Assembly: GCA_035627675.1 (NCBI GenBank)
Contig: DASPLH010000253.1
Coordinates: 1-13,687, forward strand
Reading direction: 5' to 3'
From: DASPLH01 sp035627675
GTDB lineage: Bacteria; Acidobacteriota; Terriglobia; Terriglobales; Acidobacteriaceae
Length of the DNA: 13,687 nucleotides
Below are positions 13,299 to 13,687 of the stretch, in pieces. The notes beneath the pieces were generated by a model that saw only the letters and a program-made list of their open reading frames with translations, had not been told where the DNA came from and ran no database searches. The translations under genes were made by a program, and so were the position numbers. Each line of letters opens with the position of its first letter. Within the stretch, counting starts at the first letter, position 1.

Positions 13299-13687
13299 CG
13301 TTGAACCTCGATGCGCTTGCCGCCAAGCTCACGCTCCGCCGGCGCCTGAACGATGATTTCCCGCGGGTCAAGTCCCGAGAGCACCTCCACGCGGTCGCCC
13401 ATCGCGCCTCCAACCGTGACGTATCGCAGGGCGGCAACGTGGTCCTGCCCGACGACGAACACGCCCTTCAGCGCGCCGCGATCGACCACCGCCGTCCTCG
13501 GAACCAACAGCGCTTCGCGCTCGCCGCGCGAGAAGTTAGCCCGCGCAGACAAGCCGGAGCGCAGCACTGGCGAACGCGGCAACTCGATTTTCACCAGGAA
13601 CGTCCGGCTGGCGGGATCGGCCGCAGGAACGATTTGCCGGACGCGGCCTTCCAGCCTCTCGCCGGGGTACGCGTCCAGCAGGACGGG
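13295..13687 (-). CDS. Periplasmic adaptor (membrane fusion protein) of the second RND pump, C-terminal part
   Basis: The reading frame stays open to the window edge, so the last 130 residues are visible and the start lies beyond base 13687; the GTG at 13594 is internal. The visible part begins in the beta-barrel domain (AYPGERLEGRVRQIVPAADPASRTFLVKIELP), the hallmark of RND adaptors. It continues through a membrane-proximal domain (LLVPRTAVVDRG, VFVVGQDHVAALRYVTVG, RVEVLSGLDPREIIVQAP). There is no metal-binding segment in what can be seen. It would couple the pump encoded at 10023-13298 to an outer-membrane channel, probably encoded upstream outside the window. The 4-base stop/start overlap with the pump gene indicates translational coupling. 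Confidence 0.92.
   Translation of the reverse strand, partial: PVLLDAYPGERLEGRVRQIVPAADPASRTFLVKIELPRSPVLRSGLSARANFSRGEREALLVPRTAVVDRGALKGVFVVGQDHVAALRYVTVGGAMGDRVEVLSGLDPREIIVQAPAERELGGKRIEVQR

Overview
The window is GC-rich, gene-dense bacterial DNA dominated by RND-type efflux. The style of the proteins suggests an Acidobacteriota-like Gram-negative organism: the CusA/CusC-type sequences, a small exported Cys/His/Met protein resembling DUF5818 proteins, and a PAS-GAF histidine kinase. This placement is from memory of family style, not from a marker gene. I saw no rRNA, tRNA, CRISPR array, insertion sequence or integrase. No gap between genes exceeds about 180 bases.

Layout. (1) 1-552 (+) is the C-terminal end of an AcrB-like (HAE1) RND pump, closed by a strong hairpin terminator at 573-607. 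(2) 676-2280 (-) is a soluble PAS-GAF-HisKA-HATPase histidine kinase with no response regulator beside it. (3) 2281-2459 is a divergent control region with a perfect CRP/FNR-type palindrome (TGTGA-N6-TCACA). (4) 2460-9238 (+) is a Cus-type monovalent-metal efflux cluster. It holds a small exported Cys/Met/His-rich protein, a TolC/CusC outer-membrane channel, a CusB-like adaptor with an N-terminal metal-binding segment, a CusA pump that keeps all three substrate-binding methionines, and a small exported metal-ligand-rich protein in a CusF-like position. A second hairpin at 9254-9280 separates it from the next operon. (5) 13687-9293 (-) is a convergent operon with the end of an adaptor (cut by the window edge), a second full-length RND pump of a different clade (double-Asp TM4 motif, Arg where AcrB has its relay Lys), a YgaP-like DUF2892 membrane protein and an exported single-CxxCH protein.

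How they work together. CusC-, CusB- and CusA-like proteins would form a tripartite pump that moves Cu(I)/Ag(I) from periplasm or cytoplasm to the outside, with the two small exported proteins as candidate periplasmic metal carriers or sensors. The convergent operon is a second adaptor/pump pair whose substrate cannot be read from sequence. Its DUF2892 and haem-type partners hint at a redox, metal or sulfur link rather than drug efflux. The Cus pump is well-known biology; the least explained parts are the two small Cys-rich exported proteins, the second RND operon, and the palindrome between the kinase and the Cus cluster.
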